DNA of 37,626 nucleotides. Source: an uncultured Erwinia sp. GTDB lineage: Bacteria; Pseudomonadota; Gammaproteobacteria; Enterobacterales; Enterobacteriaceae. The stretch covers positions 1 through 37,626 of the forward strand of contig CAJYIY010000009.1 of assembly GCA_913775305.1 (NCBI GenBank), in the 5' to 3' direction. Below the pieces are notes generated by a model. It saw nothing but the letters and a program-made list of their open reading frames with translations. It had not been told where the DNA came from and ran no database searches. A program made the position numbers and the translations under genes. Below, piece after piece: positions 16,277-25,883 of the stretch; position 1 is the stretch's first letter; each line of letters starts with the position of its first letter.

Positions 16277-16299
16277 CGGTAGCCGCCGGGCGGCTACCG
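16277..16299. terminator. GC-rich hairpin between convergent add and ydgJ
   Basis: CGGTAGCCGCC (16277-16287) and GGCGGCTACCG (16289-16299) are perfect reverse complements around one base; folded, this gives a stem of about 10 bp with a 3-nt loop. No T-run follows. It may be an mRNA 3'-end structure for both convergent genes. Confidence 0.45.
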
Positions 16300-16343
16300 T
16301 CGTTCGGAACTTAATCAGCCGGGCCAGTGCCCGGCAGTCCGGT

Positions 16344-17384
16344 TTATTTCAGCGACAGGGTCTGACGTTTTTCTGCGGATTGCAGTCCCAGCTCAATAAG
16401 CTCCATCACCTGAATCGCCTCTTCAGCGTTAACCGGGTTCTCTCCCACGCCGTTCAGCGCATCGCGGATCGCGGCATAGTAGGCCGGATAGTTACCGGGA
16501 GTCGTCAGCAGGGTCTTCTCCACCCACTCATCACCATTGACCTGCGTCACCACGCCATCACGCATATCATATCCCCAGTCTTCCTGCGGCGGCCGTGCGC
16601 CCGCCTTCAGCGCATCTTCCTGCGGGTCAAGACCGTATTTCACATAGCTGCCCTGCGTGCCGTGGATCTGATAGCGCGGGGATTCTGCCGCCACCAGCAT
16701 ACTGGCATGCAGCACCACGCGGCGCTGTGGATAGATCAGCGTGGCGTGAAAATAGTCGGTGGTTTGGGCGCCGGGGCGCAGCTCGGTGGTGTCGACGGTT
16801 ATCGCGACCGGAGAACCGAACAGCTGCAGGGCCTGATCGATAAGATGCGGCCCAAGATCGTACCAGATGCCGGTACCCTGGCCCTTCTGCTCGCGCCAGC
16901 GCTGTCTTACTTCCGGACGGAAGCGGTCGAAATGCGACTCGAAATAACGGACTTCACCCAGCGAACCCTCCGCCAGCAGCGACCTGACGGTAAGGAAATC
17001 ACTGTCCCAGCGACGGTTATGGAAGACCGACAGCAGCAAGCCTTTTGATTTTGCCAGCGTATCCAGCTCGCGCGCCTGTGACAGTGTCACGGTAAACGGT
17101 TTATCCACCACCACGTTTTTTCCCGCATCCAGCGCGGCTTTCGCCAGTGGGAAGTGGGTGTCATTGGGCGTTGGAATGACTATCAGCTGAAGAGTCGGAT
17201 CGTCAAACAGCGCCTGAGGGTCGGAAACCACCTCCACCGAAGGCCAGTCGGCATGGACCTTGGTGGCATCGCTGCTGGAAACAGCGGCCAGTTCCATTTC
17301 AGCCGTGCCGGCAATTAACGGCGCGTGAAACGTCTTACTGGCGAAACCGTAGCCCACCAGACCTACACGTATTTTATCAGTCAT
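16344..17384 (-). CDS. ydgJ: GFO/IDH/MocA-family oxidoreductase YdgJ
   Basis: A 346-residue NAD(P)-dependent oxidoreductase. The N-terminal Rossmann fold shows GLVGYGFASK (about residues 8-17). The active-site region carries VVDKPFTVTL (about 94-103), the family's EKP-like lysine motif, and the C-terminal beta-sheet domain starts near residue 120 (SVFHNRRWDSDF). Length and sequence match E. coli YdgJ. The substrate is not established, though relatives act on sugars, polyols or inositols. The ATG at 17384 is chosen over the GTG one codon earlier because GAGGG lies about 8 nt upstream. It ends the ancestral backbone before the inserted ara block, and a matS site lies inside its coding sequence. 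Confidence 0.92.
   Translation of the reverse strand: MTDKIRVGLVGYGFASKTFHAPLIAGTAEMELAAVSSSDATKVHADWPSVEVVSDPQALFDDPTLQLIVIPTPNDTHFPLAKAALDAGKNVVVDKPFTVTLSQARELDTLAKSKGLLLSVFHNRRWDSDFLTVRSLLAEGSLGEVRYFESHFDRFRPEVRQRWREQKGQGTGIWYDLGPHLIDQALQLFGSPVAITVDTTELRPGAQTTDYFHATLIYPQRRVVLHASMLVAAESPRYQIHGTQGSYVKYGLDPQEDALKAGARPPQEDWGYDMRDGVVTQVNGDEWVEKTLLTTPGNYPAYYAAIRDALNGVGENPVNAEEAIQVMELIELGLQSAEKRQTLSLK
17078..17090. other. matS (MatP-binding) site 2, inside ydgJ
   Basis: GTGACAGTGTCAC matches the MatP consensus GTGACRNYGTCAC exactly and is identical to the copy at 4754. It lies in the ydgJ coding region. Confidence 0.8.
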
Positions 17385-17459
17385 CACTTTCCCTCTTCTG
17401 GTTACTCATTGATTTAAGCCGAACGTTTCAAAGAGGACAAGGTGATCTCATTCTGATTC

Positions 17460-18377
17460 TTACTCATTAGCACGTCGGGGTACGTACCACGTTTCCTGCG
17501 CAACCAGCGCATCGTGCGCATCCAGACTGCGACGGCGAAAATCACTGGGACTGACACCCACCCGTTTGCGAAATACCCGCGAGAAGTAAAGCTGATCGTC
17601 ATAGCCCACTTCCCGACCAATACTGGCGATGGGTTCCTGAGTGGTTTGCAGCAGCAGCCTGGCGCGGATCACCCGCTGATCCTCCCGCCAGCGCAGCAAA
17701 TTGACGCCCATCTGCTCACGAAACAGATGCGCCAGGCGGGAAGGCGACAGGCAGACGTGCTTTGCCACCTCCTCAATTTTAACCTCTGCTGCCAGATTGC
17801 TGGTGACGTACTGACAGGCTTCAATCACCCGCGCGTCGCGGACCTGCTGATGGCTGCGCGGATCTTCTTCAACCGCACGCAGCAGCAGGCGCTCAAGCAG
17901 GTTCATTGCCAGCTCCTCAGCAAAGCGACGCCCGGAGTTATGAGTACTTTCGATACTGGCGAACAGGCGATCGAACTCACCGCGCAGAGACTCCGGAAGA
18001 TGCAGACGGCCAATCCCCTGCACTTCGTCCTGAAACGAAAGCCAGTCGCTCCAGTAAGCACGAGGACGGAAGTAAACCCAGCGATGATGCCAGGCATCGC
18101 TGTCCGGCGAACGGCCATAGTAGTGCGGCGTTTTCGGCTGGAACAACAGCAAATCGCCCTCTTCACAGTCGAAGGCTGCTTCACCGTCAAAAATGCGTCC
18201 GCGCCCTTTCACCGTCAGATTCAGAATATAGCCTTTCATTCCATGGGGACGATCTACAAAGAAATCGAGCGGCCCGTCGGCATTAATCGGCGTCAGCCCG
18301 GCCACCAGCCAGGCACCGAACTGATAACCGGGTAAAAGCGGGTTAGATTGTGTGACCGGTGCCAGGCGATGGTACAT
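17460..18377 (-). CDS. araC: AraC, L-arabinose-responsive transcriptional regulator
   Basis: AraC binds L-arabinose and switches from DNA-looping repressor to activator of ara genes. The 305-residue product has an N-terminal arm and cupin sugar-binding/dimerisation domain ([19 protein letters not shown], then [20 protein letters not shown], and [13 protein letters not shown]) and a C-terminal double HTH domain ([22 protein letters not shown] through [28 protein letters not shown]). The ATG at 18377 follows AGGGGA; a GTG one codon earlier is less well spaced. Unlike E. coli, where araC diverges from araBAD, here it is the last gene of araF-araG-araH-araC, 14 bp after araH, so it is probably co-transcribed with the importer. 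The arm is a few residues longer than in E. coli. Confidence 0.93.
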   Translation of the reverse strand: MYHRLAPVTQSNPLLPGYQFGAWLVAGLTPINADGPLDFFVDRPHGMKGYILNLTVKGRGRIFDGEAAFDCEEGDLLLFQPKTPHYYGRSPDSDAWHHRWVYFRPRAYWSDWLSFQDEVQGIGRLHLPESLRGEFDRLFASIESTHNSGRRFAEELAMNLLERLLLRAVEEDPRSHQQVRDARVIEACQYVTSNLAAEVKIEEVAKHVCLSPSRLAHLFREQMGVNLLRWREDQRVIRARLLLQTTQEPIASIGREVGYDDQLYFSRVFRKRVGVSPSDFRRRSLDAHDALVAQETWYVPRRANE

Positions 18378-18391
18378 CACGCGTCCCCTTA

Positions 18392-19375
18392 TCAGGCTGC
18401 TTTATTTTTCTGTTTGTAGCGGTCAAAAATGACTGCTGCTAACAATATCAGACCACGAACCACATACTGTGAGAAAGGCGAGATATTCATTAAGTTCATG
18501 GCATTCTCCACCGTGCCGAGGATCAGCACCCCGGCGATCACATAGGAGATTTTACCGATACCGCCTTTGAGCGATACGCCACCCAGCACGCAGGCGGAAA
18601 TCACAATCAGCTCGTAGCCGATTGAGGTCATCGGCTGGCCGCTGGTCATGCGTGAAGCCAGGATAATGCCTGCTGCAGCCGAAACCAGGCCAGAGAGGAT
18701 AAAAATGATTATCCGCGTGCGCACCACCGGCACCCCGGCCAGACGGGCAGCCTCTTCATTACCGCCGATAGCCAGGGTGTTACGGCCAAAGGTGGTTTTA
18801 TTCAGCAGGAAGGCGAACAGCGCCAGAGTGATAATCGTCAGCCATACCGGCGCAGGCACCCCCAGCCAGCTGGCATAGCCCAGCGCAAAAAAGCGCTCGT
18901 CCTCAATGCCCACCGCTTTACCGTCGGAAAAAATATAGGCCAGACCCCGCACGATCTGCATGGTGGCCAGCGTGGTGATCAGCGCGTTGATTTTCAGCCT
19001 GGCAATGACAAAACCGTTGACGAAGCCGCAGGCCACGCCGAGCAGCAGACCGGCACCAACGCCAATCCACAGACTTTCACTCACGTTAATCACTACGGCG
19101 CAGGTTACGCCCGCGCAGGCAATCACCGAAGCCACCGAAAGATCAAAGTCGCCGGAAGCCAGGCAAAACAGCATGCCGCAGGCCACCATCCCGGACATTG
19201 AGATAGCCAGTCCCAGCCCTTTCATATTGATCAGGCTGGCGAAGTTAGGCACAAACAGCACGCAGACAAGGAACAGCGCGGCAAACACGACCAGCATGCC
19301 AAAGTTATCCCAGATACGTCCGAAACTGAGGCGTGAGGCTGCCGCCGGGGCGGTCGTTGAGGTTGTCGAAGGCAT
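18392..19375 (-). CDS. araH: L-arabinose ABC transporter permease AraH
   Basis: AraH is the membrane subunit of the high-affinity L-arabinose importer AraFGH (CUT2 class). The product is 327 residues with about 8-10 membrane segments. The family signature [16 protein letters not shown] lies at about residues 74-89, and [19 protein letters not shown] marks the cytoplasmic loop that contacts AraG. The start at 19375 follows CAGGAGA and gives the family N-terminus; the open frame runs 111 bp further into araG without support. It lies 16 bp after araG and 14 bp before araC. The sequence is very close to E. coli AraH, for example the tail [17 protein letters not shown]. Confidence 0.94.
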   Translation of the reverse strand: MPSTTSTTAPAAASRLSFGRIWDNFGMLVVFAALFLVCVLFVPNFASLINMKGLGLAISMSGMVACGMLFCLASGDFDLSVASVIACAGVTCAVVINVSESLWIGVGAGLLLGVACGFVNGFVIARLKINALITTLATMQIVRGLAYIFSDGKAVGIEDERFFALGYASWLGVPAPVWLTIITLALFAFLLNKTTFGRNTLAIGGNEEAARLAGVPVVRTRIIIFILSGLVSAAAGIILASRMTSGQPMTSIGYELIVISACVLGGVSLKGGIGKISYVIAGVLILGTVENAMNLMNISPFSQYVVRGLILLAAVIFDRYKQKNKAA

Positions 19376-19391
19376 AGTTTTCTCCTGCATT

Positions 19392-20915
19392 TCAGGCCAC
19401 CACGGTGGCTGGTTTGGCTGTTTTAGGCATGGCCAGACCGAGGGTGAGCGCTTCGGTGGCATCATCGTGGGCCAGTTCACCGGCAATGTCTCCCTCGCGC
19501 ATCACCAGAATACGATCGGCAAGACCCATCACTTCCGGTAAATCGCTGGAGGCGAACAGCACGGCAATGCCGCGCTCGGCCAGCGCATAGATCAGCTGGT
19601 AAATTTCGTTTTTGGCCCCAACGTCGATGCCGCGCGTCGGTTCGTCGAGCATGATCACTTTCATCTCCTCCGACAGCCAGCGACCCAGGATCGCCTTCTG
19701 CTGGTTACCGCCGGACAGATTCATTATCAGCTGATCTGCGGTCGGCGTTTTAATGTTCAGCGAGCGAATATGCTGCCCGGCATTCTGTGATTCCCAGGCT
19801 TTATCAATCAAAAAACCTGCCGTCAGATTGTTGCGCCGGGCACTGATGTTGATATTGTCGCGAACCGAGTGCACCGGAATGATGCCGTCGGCTTTGCGAT
19901 CTTCCGGGCAGAGCATAATGCCGGCCCGGATCGCCTCGATCGGCTCGCGCAGGGTCAGCTTCTTGCCGTCAAGCCACAGCTCACCGCCGGTCAGCCGGGT
20001 CGCGCCAAACAGTCCCTTCATCAGCTCACTGCGCCCTGCGCCCACCAGACCAAACAGCCCGACGATTTCACCAGCGCGCACGCTAAACGACACCGGATGG
20101 CGTACGCCTCTGGCCTGCACATTTTCCAGGCGCAGGCGCACTTCGCCGCAGGGGCGCGGACGGTAGCCGTAAATATCGCCGATATCGCGTCCGACCATCG
20201 CCTGGACCAGCCGATCGTTATCGCAGCGGCTCATATCGCTGAAGGTGCGGACGTAACGGCCATCCTTGAATACGGTAATGGCATCGCTGAGGGCGAAGAT
20301 CTCCTCCATCCGATGCGAGACATACAGCACCACGCGGCCATCGGCACGCAGCTGACGGATGACGCGAAACAGCTGGTCGATTTCGCGTGCGGAGAGCGAG
20401 CTGGTCGGTTCATCGAAGGCAATCACCTGTGCGTTACGCGCCAGTGCCTTGGCGATCTCCACCATCTGCCACTGGCCGAGTGAGAGGTACTTCAGCGGCA
20501 TATCCGGGTCGATATCCATACCCAGCACCGCCAGCTGTTTCGCCGCCTCCGTACGCAGGCGACGGTGATTGACCAACCCGCCGCGCTGGGGCAGCTGGCC
20601 GAGAAAGATGTTCTCTGCCACGGTCATTTCCGGAATCAGATGCAGTTCCTGATAGATAATCGCCACTCCGGCATTCAGCGCATCCGTGGTGTGCTCAAAG
20701 TGAACCGGTTGGCCCCTGAGGCGAATTTCGCCACTGCTGGCGCGGTAGCTCCCACTAAGAATTTTCAGCAGTGTTGATTTCCCGGCACCATTTTCCCCCA
20801 TCAATGCATGAACCTCTCCGGCATAGCAGTCGAAGCTGATATCCTGCAACGCCTTCACGCCGGGAAAGGTTTTACCTATGCCGTGAAAGCTGAGATAAGC
20901 GGGTTCTCTGGCCAT
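19392..20915 (-). CDS. araG: L-arabinose ABC transporter ATPase AraG
   Basis: AraG powers arabinose import. The 507-residue protein fuses two ATPase domains. The first has Walker [10 protein letters not shown] (about residues 39-47), signature [15 protein letters not shown] and Walker [12 protein letters not shown]. The second has a degenerate Walker [10 protein letters not shown], normal for this class, then [15 protein letters not shown] and [14 protein letters not shown]. Two AraH subunits with one such fused ATPase dimer are typical for CUT2 importers. The ATG at 20915 follows AGGGAG. A 122-bp gap after araF contains a matS site and a hairpin, which may allow more AraF than AraG to be made. 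Confidence 0.95.
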   Translation of the reverse strand: MAREPAYLSFHGIGKTFPGVKALQDISFDCYAGEVHALMGENGAGKSTLLKILSGSYRASSGEIRLRGQPVHFEHTTDALNAGVAIIYQELHLIPEMTVAENIFLGQLPQRGGLVNHRRLRTEAAKQLAVLGMDIDPDMPLKYLSLGQWQMVEIAKALARNAQVIAFDEPTSSLSAREIDQLFRVIRQLRADGRVVLYVSHRMEEIFALSDAITVFKDGRYVRTFSDMSRCDNDRLVQAMVGRDIGDIYGYRPRPCGEVRLRLENVQARGVRHPVSFSVRAGEIVGLFGLVGAGRSELMKGLFGATRLTGGELWLDGKKLTLREPIEAIRAGIMLCPEDRKADGIIPVHSVRDNINISARRNNLTAGFLIDKAWESQNAGQHIRSLNIKTPTADQLIMNLSGGNQQKAILGRWLSEEMKVIMLDEPTRGIDVGAKNEIYQLIYALAERGIAVLFASSDLPEVMGLADRILVMREGDIAGELAHDDATEALTLGLAMPKTAKPATVVA

Positions 20916-20980
20916 ATAACTCCCTGATGTGGTGTTGGACGGTTAGGGTTTGCGCGTTGCACAAACGGTCAATGGTAACG

Positions 20981-21008
20981 TGGGCCGGTCGCTGCCGCGA
21001 GCGGCCCA
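20981..21008. other. Hairpin in the araF-araG gap
   Basis: TGGGC (20981-20985) pairs with GCCCA (21004-21008), and CGCT (20990-20993) with AGCG (21000-21003), leaving a 4-nt bulge. It lies between the binding-protein and ATPase genes, a place where 3'-stabilising hairpins often raise binding-protein yield. There is no T-run, so it is not a classical terminator. Confidence 0.35.
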
Positions 21009-21014
21009 TGCCAG

Positions 21015-21027
21015 GTGACGTTGTCAC
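21015..21027. other. matS (MatP-binding) site 3, araF-araG gap
   Basis: GTGACGTTGTCAC matches GTGACRNYGTCAC exactly. It is intergenic, 10 bp past the araF stop. Confidence 0.85.
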
Positions 21028-21037
21028 ACAAGACGGA

Positions 21038-22021
21038 CTACATCAGCCCTTTCTTTGCCAGTTCGGCTTTAAAGTTATCGCGGGTGATCAGCACCACATC
21101 GGTCACTTCAGTGAACTTCGGCGGCTCAGTACCGTTGGTAACCCAGTCGTGCAGCATTTTGATACTGCGGTAGCCGTGAACGTCCGGGCTGGGCAGCAGC
21201 GAACCATAGAAGCCGGTGGCCTGACCTTTCGACAGCTCACTGACCGCATCCACGCCGTTAATGCCAATACCAATAACGTCAGGCGCTTTAAAGCCCTGAC
21301 CCTCCGTTGCGCGAACGCCGCCAAGCACGGTGTTATCGTTCATACCCACGATCAGCCAGTGTTTCACTTCAGGATGCTGCACCAGCAGCGAATTACCGGC
21401 ATCGAACGCGCCGGGGATATCGTTAGATTTGGTAGGCACCTGGTAAATCTGTTTTTCCGGGAATCCGGCCGCTTTAAGCGCCTCCATTGAACCGCCGGTG
21501 CGGCGGCGCGCGGTATCCAGTTCATTCGCGGTGATGGCCATCACCGCGGTCTCTTTCACATCCCAGCCGCGCTTCTGCATTTCCTTGTAGAGCTCCTGCC
21601 CCTGACGTTCACCAATTTTGGTCGCCGCCATCATCACCAGCGGAACGGTATCCATCGGCTTACCCTTCGCGGTCACGAACTGGTCATCAACCGCAATCAC
21701 CTTCAGGTCGTAGCTGCGGGCCTTAGCCATAATCGCTGAACCCAGTTTTGGATCCGGGGTACAGATAACAAAGCCTTTGGCACCGCTGGCGGCAAGGCTG
21801 TCGATGGCGTTAAGGGTTTTCTCACCGTCCGGTACGGCAATTTTAATCACCTCAAAGCCTGATTCCTGGCCTGCTTTATCAGCAAATTTCCATTCGGTCT
21901 GGAACCAGGGCTCTTCCGGCTGTTTTACCAGGAAGCCCAGCTTCATGGTTTCTGCAATAGCGGATTGTGACATAACGGCAGCAAGGCTGATTGCGGCCAG
22001 TGCATGAGTAAATTTGTGCAT
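21038..22021 (-). CDS. araF: L-arabinose-binding periplasmic protein AraF
   Basis: AraF captures L-arabinose in the periplasm and delivers it to AraGH. The 327-residue precursor has a signal peptide of about 23 residues (MHKFTHALAAISLAAVMSQS, cleavage after AIA). The mature protein starts ETMKLGFLVKQPEEPWFQTEWKF, nearly identical to E. coli AraF, including sugar-contact residues in the KQPEEPWF, MITANELDTARRR-like (MAITANELDTARRR) and GIGINGVDAV stretches. The ATG at 22021 follows GGAGAG. It heads the araFGHC operon and diverges from araBA over 356 bp. Confidence 0.96.
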   Translation of the reverse strand: MHKFTHALAAISLAAVMSQSAIAETMKLGFLVKQPEEPWFQTEWKFADKAGQESGFEVIKIAVPDGEKTLNAIDSLAASGAKGFVICTPDPKLGSAIMAKARSYDLKVIAVDDQFVTAKGKPMDTVPLVMMAATKIGERQGQELYKEMQKRGWDVKETAVMAITANELDTARRRTGGSMEALKAAGFPEKQIYQVPTKSNDIPGAFDAGNSLLVQHPEVKHWLIVGMNDNTVLGGVRATEGQGFKAPDVIGIGINGVDAVSELSKGQATGFYGSLLPSPDVHGYRSIKMLHDWVTNGTEPPKFTEVTDVVLITRDNFKAELAKKGLM

Positions 22022-22177
22022 GAGGCTCTCCGGCTCAGTGCCCGCTTTTGACGGGGTTGTGTAAACGGTAACAATCGGAAGATGAAAGAAATAAATCTGT
22101 AAACAATCACTTATCTAAATCCGCCGTGATTTCTTCGGCGGCGATGGCTAGTTTTAACCCCGTGCAATCACAAATTT

Positions 22178-22193
22178 GGAGAGCGCTATCACA
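22178..22193. promoter_or_regulatory. Candidate CRP site in ara control region
   Basis: GGAGA-GCGCTA-TCACA keeps the right half of the CRP consensus perfectly and 3 of 5 bases of the left half. It lies just upstream of the AraC-type half-sites relative to araB, the order CRP-AraI known from E. coli. Confidence 0.4.
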
Positions 22194-22204
22194 CACTGGA
22201 ACAA

Positions 22205-22242
22205 CAGGCGTTTTGTCCATGCATTCAGCTGATTTAACCGGA
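22205..22242 (+). promoter_or_regulatory. Candidate AraC half-sites (araI1-araI2 type)
   Basis: CAGG-N7-TCCATG starts at 22205 and CAGC-N7-ACCGGA at 22226. They are direct repeats 21 bp apart and resemble the AraC half-site TAGC-N7-TCCATA; the first is the better match and the second the weaker, as in E. coli araI1/araI2. The orientation fits activation of araB. Confidence 0.5.
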
Positions 22243-22377
22243 AAGCAACATTTGAAGCCCATCACAGAACAGCCGCAAACGGCAGAAAAATGCATATTTG
22301 CAGCTGCTGACGCCTAACGGCTTCAGCGCCATGTTCCCACGATAGAGAGACTTGACTATTGTCTGTGGAGAACAACT

Positions 22378-24075
22378 ATGAACAAGGGTGCCATTACCCT
22401 CGGTCTGGATTTTGGCAGCGACTCGGTTCGGGCGCTGGCGGTGGAGTGTGCCAGTGGACGAGAACTGGCAAAACAGGTAGTTGCCTATCCACGCTGGCTG
22501 GAAGGCCGCTATTGCCAGCCCAACCGGAATCAGTTCCGCCATCATCCCGCAGATTATATTGAGGCACTGGAGCAGGCAATTCGTGACGTTGTCACGCAGT
22601 TAGGCGCCAACAGCCAGAATGTCGTTGGAATTGGCGTGGATTCAACCGGCTCGACCCCGGCCCCTGTCGATCGTCAGGGCCGGGTGCTGGCGCTGCGTCC
22701 GGAATTCGCCGATAACCCTAACGCCATGTTTGTGCTGTGGAAAGACCACACCGCCATTGAAGAGGCTGAAGCCATCACCCGCCTTAGCCACAGCGGCAGG
22801 TTCAACGATTACTCGCGCTACATCGGCGGGGTGTACTCATCAGAATGGTTCTGGGCCAAGATCCTGCACGTCAGCCGCGAGGATGCCGCGGTGCGTGAAG
22901 CCGCTGCCTCATGGGTTGAGCTCTGCGACTGGGTACCGGCGCTGCTCAGCGGCACCACCGCCCCGGCCAATATGCGCCGTGGCCGCTGCGCCGCCGGGCA
23001 TAAATCACTCTGGCATCCGCTGTGGCAGGGGCTGCCTGAGGCGGCATTCCTTAATGCGCTGGATCCGCTGCTGACCCGCGATCTGGATGACCCGCTGTTT
23101 ACCGATACCTGGACCGCCGATCTGCCGGTCGGTGAGCTGACTGCCGAATGGGCGGAGCGCCTCGGACTGCCCCGCAACGTAGTCATCTCCGGCGGCGCCT
23201 TTGACTGCCACATGGGCGCAGTCGGTGCCGGAGCCAGACCCTACACGCTGGTCAAGGTGATTGGCACTTCGACCTGCGACATTCTGATCGCCGACCCCGA
23301 CCGCGTTGGCGATCGTGCCATTAAAGGGATCTGCGGTCAGGTCGACGGCAGCGTGGTTCCGGGGATGATCGGCTTTGAAGCAGGACAGTCGGCATTCGGG
23401 GATATGTATGCCTGGTTCAGCCGTCTGCTTGGCTGGCCACTGTTACAGGCTGCGCAGCAGCAGCCCGAACTCAAAGCGCAGCTGGAGCCGATCCGCCGTG
23501 CCCTTCTGGAGGATTTGACCCGCGCCTGGGCCAGCGATCCGCAGCTCGACCATCTGCCGGTGGTACTGGACTGGTTTAACGGCCGCCGTACACCGTTCGC
23601 CAATCAGCGGCTGAAAGGTGTGATCGCCGATCTGAATCTGGGTACCGACGCGCCAACGCTGTTCGGAGGATTTATTGCTGCGACCGCCTTCGGGGCCAGA
23701 GCCATCATGGAATGTTTCGAAAATCAGGATATTCCGGTAAAGCAGATCCTGACGCTTGGCGGCATCGCCCGCAAATCCCCGGCGATCATGCAGGTATGCT
23801 GCGATGTAATGAATCGTCCGCTGGATATCGTCGCCTCCGATGAGTGCTGTGCGCTGGGAGCGGCCATTTTTGCCGCCGTTGCCGCCGGGGTATACACCGA
23901 TATTCCGGCCGCTCAGCAGCATATGGCCAGCCCGCTGGAGCAAACCCTGCAGCCCGATCCGTCCCGTGTCGCGTGTTTCCAACAGCTTTATCAGCGTTAT
24001 CTTCAATGGTGCGAAGTTGCCGAACCGCAGTTTGCACCATCACCGTCATCCGTCAGTGAAGGAGTGGTTTTATGA
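22378..24075 (+). CDS. araB: L-ribulokinase
   Basis: AraB phosphorylates L-ribulose with ATP to L-ribulose 5-phosphate, the second step of arabinose catabolism. The product is 565 residues (E. coli 566), a FGGY-family carbohydrate kinase. The N-terminal ATPase motif [13 protein letters not shown] is at about residues 6-18, [16 protein letters not shown] near 82-97, and the C-terminal domain shows [13 protein letters not shown]. The ATG at 22378 follows GTGGAG. It overlaps araA by four bases (ATGA), indicating translational coupling. An exact matS site lies in its coding sequence. Confidence 0.96.
   Translation: MNKGAITLGLDFGSDSVRALAVECASGRELAKQVVAYPRWLEGRYCQPNRNQFRHHPADYIEALEQAIRDVVTQLGANSQNVVGIGVDSTGSTPAPVDRQGRVLALRPEFADNPNAMFVLWKDHTAIEEAEAITRLSHSGRFNDYSRYIGGVYSSEWFWAKILHVSREDAAVREAAASWVELCDWVPALLSGTTAPANMRRGRCAAGHKSLWHPLWQGLPEAAFLNALDPLLTRDLDDPLFTDTWTADLPVGELTAEWAERLGLPRNVVISGGAFDCHMGAVGAGARPYTLVKVIGTSTCDILIADPDRVGDRAIKGICGQVDGSVVPGMIGFEAGQSAFGDMYAWFSRLLGWPLLQAAQQQPELKAQLEPIRRALLEDLTRAWASDPQLDHLPVVLDWFNGRRTPFANQRLKGVIADLNLGTDAPTLFGGFIAATAFGARAIMECFENQDIPVKQILTLGGIARKSPAIMQVCCDVMNRPLDIVASDECCALGAAIFAAVAAGVYTDIPAAQQHMASPLEQTLQPDPSRVACFQQLYQRYLQWCEVAEPQFAPSPSSVSEGVVL
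22583..22595. other. matS (MatP-binding) site 4, inside araB
   Basis: GTGACGTTGTCAC matches GTGACRNYGTCAC exactly and is identical to the copy at 21015. It lies within the araB coding sequence. Confidence 0.8.
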
Positions 24076-25574
24076 TCCCGTTAAACACCGCAACCGTATG
24101 GTTTGTGATTGGTACCCAGCATCTGTACGGCGCGGAAACCCTGCGTCAGGTTGAACAGCACGGCAAAGCGGTGGTCGACCAGCTTAACCGCGCAGGCAAA
24201 CTGCCCTTCCCGCTTCAGCTCAAGCCACTGGTAAAAAGCCCGGATGAGGCGCTGATGCTGTGCCGCGAGGCCAACCACGATCCGCAGTGTCTGGGGATAA
24301 TGACCTGGCTGCACACCTTCTCACCGGCAAAAATGTGGATTGGAGGGCTGTCGATTCTGAACAAGCCGCTGCTGCAGTTCCATACCCAGTTTAATGCGGA
24401 AATCCCGTGGGACAGCATGGATATGGACTTTATGAACCTTAATCAGACCGCCCATGGCGGTCGCGAGTTCGGTTTTATCGGTGCGCGGATGCGGCTGCCG
24501 CATCAGGTGGTGACCGGACACTGGCAGGATCCGCAGACGGTACAGCGTATTGCCCGGTGGATGCGCGGTGCAGCAGCGAAACGCGCCAGCCAGCAGCTGA
24601 AGGTGGCCCGCTTTGGTGACAACATGCGGGAGGTGGCAGTGACCGAGGGCGATAAAGTCGCGGCCCAGATCCAGTTCGGTTACGCGGTGAACGGCTGGGG
24701 CGTTGGCGATCTGGTAGAGGTGATTAATCAGATCAGTGACGGCGACGTCAGTGCGCTGGTTGATGAATATGAGAGCCGCTATGAGTTCTCGGCGGCAGCG
24801 GCGGTCAACGGCGAAAAACGCCAGAACGTGCTGGATGCCGCACGTATTGAGCTCGGCCTGAAGCGCTTCCTCGACGATGAGGGCTGCCGTGCTTTCACCA
24901 CTAACTTCCAGACGCTGCACGGGATGACCCAGCTGCCGGGACTGGCAGTACAGCGCCTGATGCAGCAGGGCTATGGCTTTGCCGGTGAGGGCGACTGGAA
25001 AACCGCTGCGCTACTGCATATTTTCAAGGTGATGGCTGGCGATCGGCCGGGCGGAACATCGTTTATGGAGGATTACACTTATCACTTCTCGCCGGGCAAC
25101 GATCTGGTATTAGGCTCGCATATGCTTGAGGTTTGCCCGTCCATCGCCCGTGAAGCGCGCCCGCTGCTGGATGTGCAGGCGCTGGGCATTGGCGGTAAGG
25201 CTGACCCGGCACGGTTGATCTTCTCCTCTCCGGCCGGCGCCGCAGTGAATGCCAGCGTGATTGATATGGGCGATCGCTTCCGTCTGCTGGTCAATGTGGT
25301 GGATACCATCGAGCAGCCGCACGCCCTGCCCGCGCTACCGGTGGCCCGTGCGCTGTGGCGCGCCCAGCCCTCGCTGGCGACGGCCTCCGAGGCATGGATC
25401 CTCGGCGGTGGCGCCCATCATACGGTCTTCAGCCAGGCGCTGACGGTTGACGATATGCGCCTGTACGGTGAAATGCATCATATCGAGGTGTTGGTCATTG
25501 ATAACGACACCACCCTTCACGGTTTCCGTGATGCACTACGCTGGAATGACGCATATTATCGCCTGGCACGCTAG
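24072..25574 (+). CDS. araA: L-arabinose isomerase
   Basis: AraA converts L-arabinose to L-ribulose, the first catabolic step, as a manganese-dependent hexamer. The product is 500 residues, the usual length. Metal and active-site regions are intact: [21 protein letters not shown] (Glu about 333), SHMLEV (His about 350) and the C-terminal [14 protein letters not shown] (His about 450). It overlaps araB by 4 bp. In E. coli araD follows; here a GC-rich hairpin and then an unrelated carrier gene follow, so the 4-epimerase must be encoded elsewhere. Confidence 0.96.
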   Translation: MIPLNTATVWFVIGTQHLYGAETLRQVEQHGKAVVDQLNRAGKLPFPLQLKPLVKSPDEALMLCREANHDPQCLGIMTWLHTFSPAKMWIGGLSILNKPLLQFHTQFNAEIPWDSMDMDFMNLNQTAHGGREFGFIGARMRLPHQVVTGHWQDPQTVQRIARWMRGAAAKRASQQLKVARFGDNMREVAVTEGDKVAAQIQFGYAVNGWGVGDLVEVINQISDGDVSALVDEYESRYEFSAAAAVNGEKRQNVLDAARIELGLKRFLDDEGCRAFTTNFQTLHGMTQLPGLAVQRLMQQGYGFAGEGDWKTAALLHIFKVMAGDRPGGTSFMEDYTYHFSPGNDLVLGSHMLEVCPSIAREARPLLDVQALGIGGKADPARLIFSSPAGAAVNASVIDMGDRFRLLVNVVDTIEQPHALPALPVARALWRAQPSLATASEAWILGGGAHHTVFSQALTVDDMRLYGEMHHIEVLVIDNDTTLHGFRDALRWNDAYYRLAR

Positions 25575-25579
25575 CCGAT

Positions 25580-25613
25580 ATGACCGGCAGCGCCTGAACG
25601 CGCTGTCGGTCAT
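25580..25613 (+). terminator. Long hairpin after araA
   Basis: ATGACCGGCAGCGC (25580-25593) pairs with GCGCTGTCGGTCAT (25600-25613) over 14 bp with one G-U pair and a 6-nt loop, 5 bp past the araA stop. It lacks a T-run; termination may need Rho, or the structure may protect the mRNA end. Confidence 0.5.
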
Positions 25614-25865
25614 CAGTTAATTGTCAGTGGCGGTGAGTAAAATAAGGGTTTACTGTTCCTCAGAATATCGCCGCACGCCATCAAAGCCGCTGCGAAAATA
25701 CCCACCCAGCCGAGCCTCGCGAGTTTTTCCTTAATTAGCCCACCTTCACCCGCATTCTTCTCTGGTCATTAGTTTTGCGCTGTGTTAATTATTGTCACAG
25801 GTCAGTTTATTCATCACTCCGGGTATTTATTCTAATTTTTCGTGATATTTCCCCTGACAATAAGT

Positions 25866-25883
25866 TGATAATTTTAATTATCA
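25866..25883. promoter_or_regulatory. Inverted repeat upstream of GltS-like carrier gene
   Basis: TGATAATT (25866-25873) and AATTATCA (25876-25883) are perfect arms separated by TT, about 65 bp before the carrier gene start. It is a plausible operator for an unknown regulator; there is no regulator gene next to it. Confidence 0.4.

Larger units (their letters stand above)
22022..22377. promoter_or_regulatory. Divergent araF / araB control region
   Basis: This 356-bp gene-free interval must hold both arabinose promoters. It contains a candidate CRP site (22178-22193) and a pair of AraC-type half-sites (22205-22242). No clear sigma-70 hexamer pair is visible for either direction, as expected for activator-dependent promoters. 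The sequence next to araB (22243-22377) would be a leader of roughly 100 nt. Confidence 0.6.

Noticed and set aside
22352..22357. TTGACT as the araB -35 element
   Set aside because: A matching -10 would fall on the araB start codon, so it cannot serve araB.
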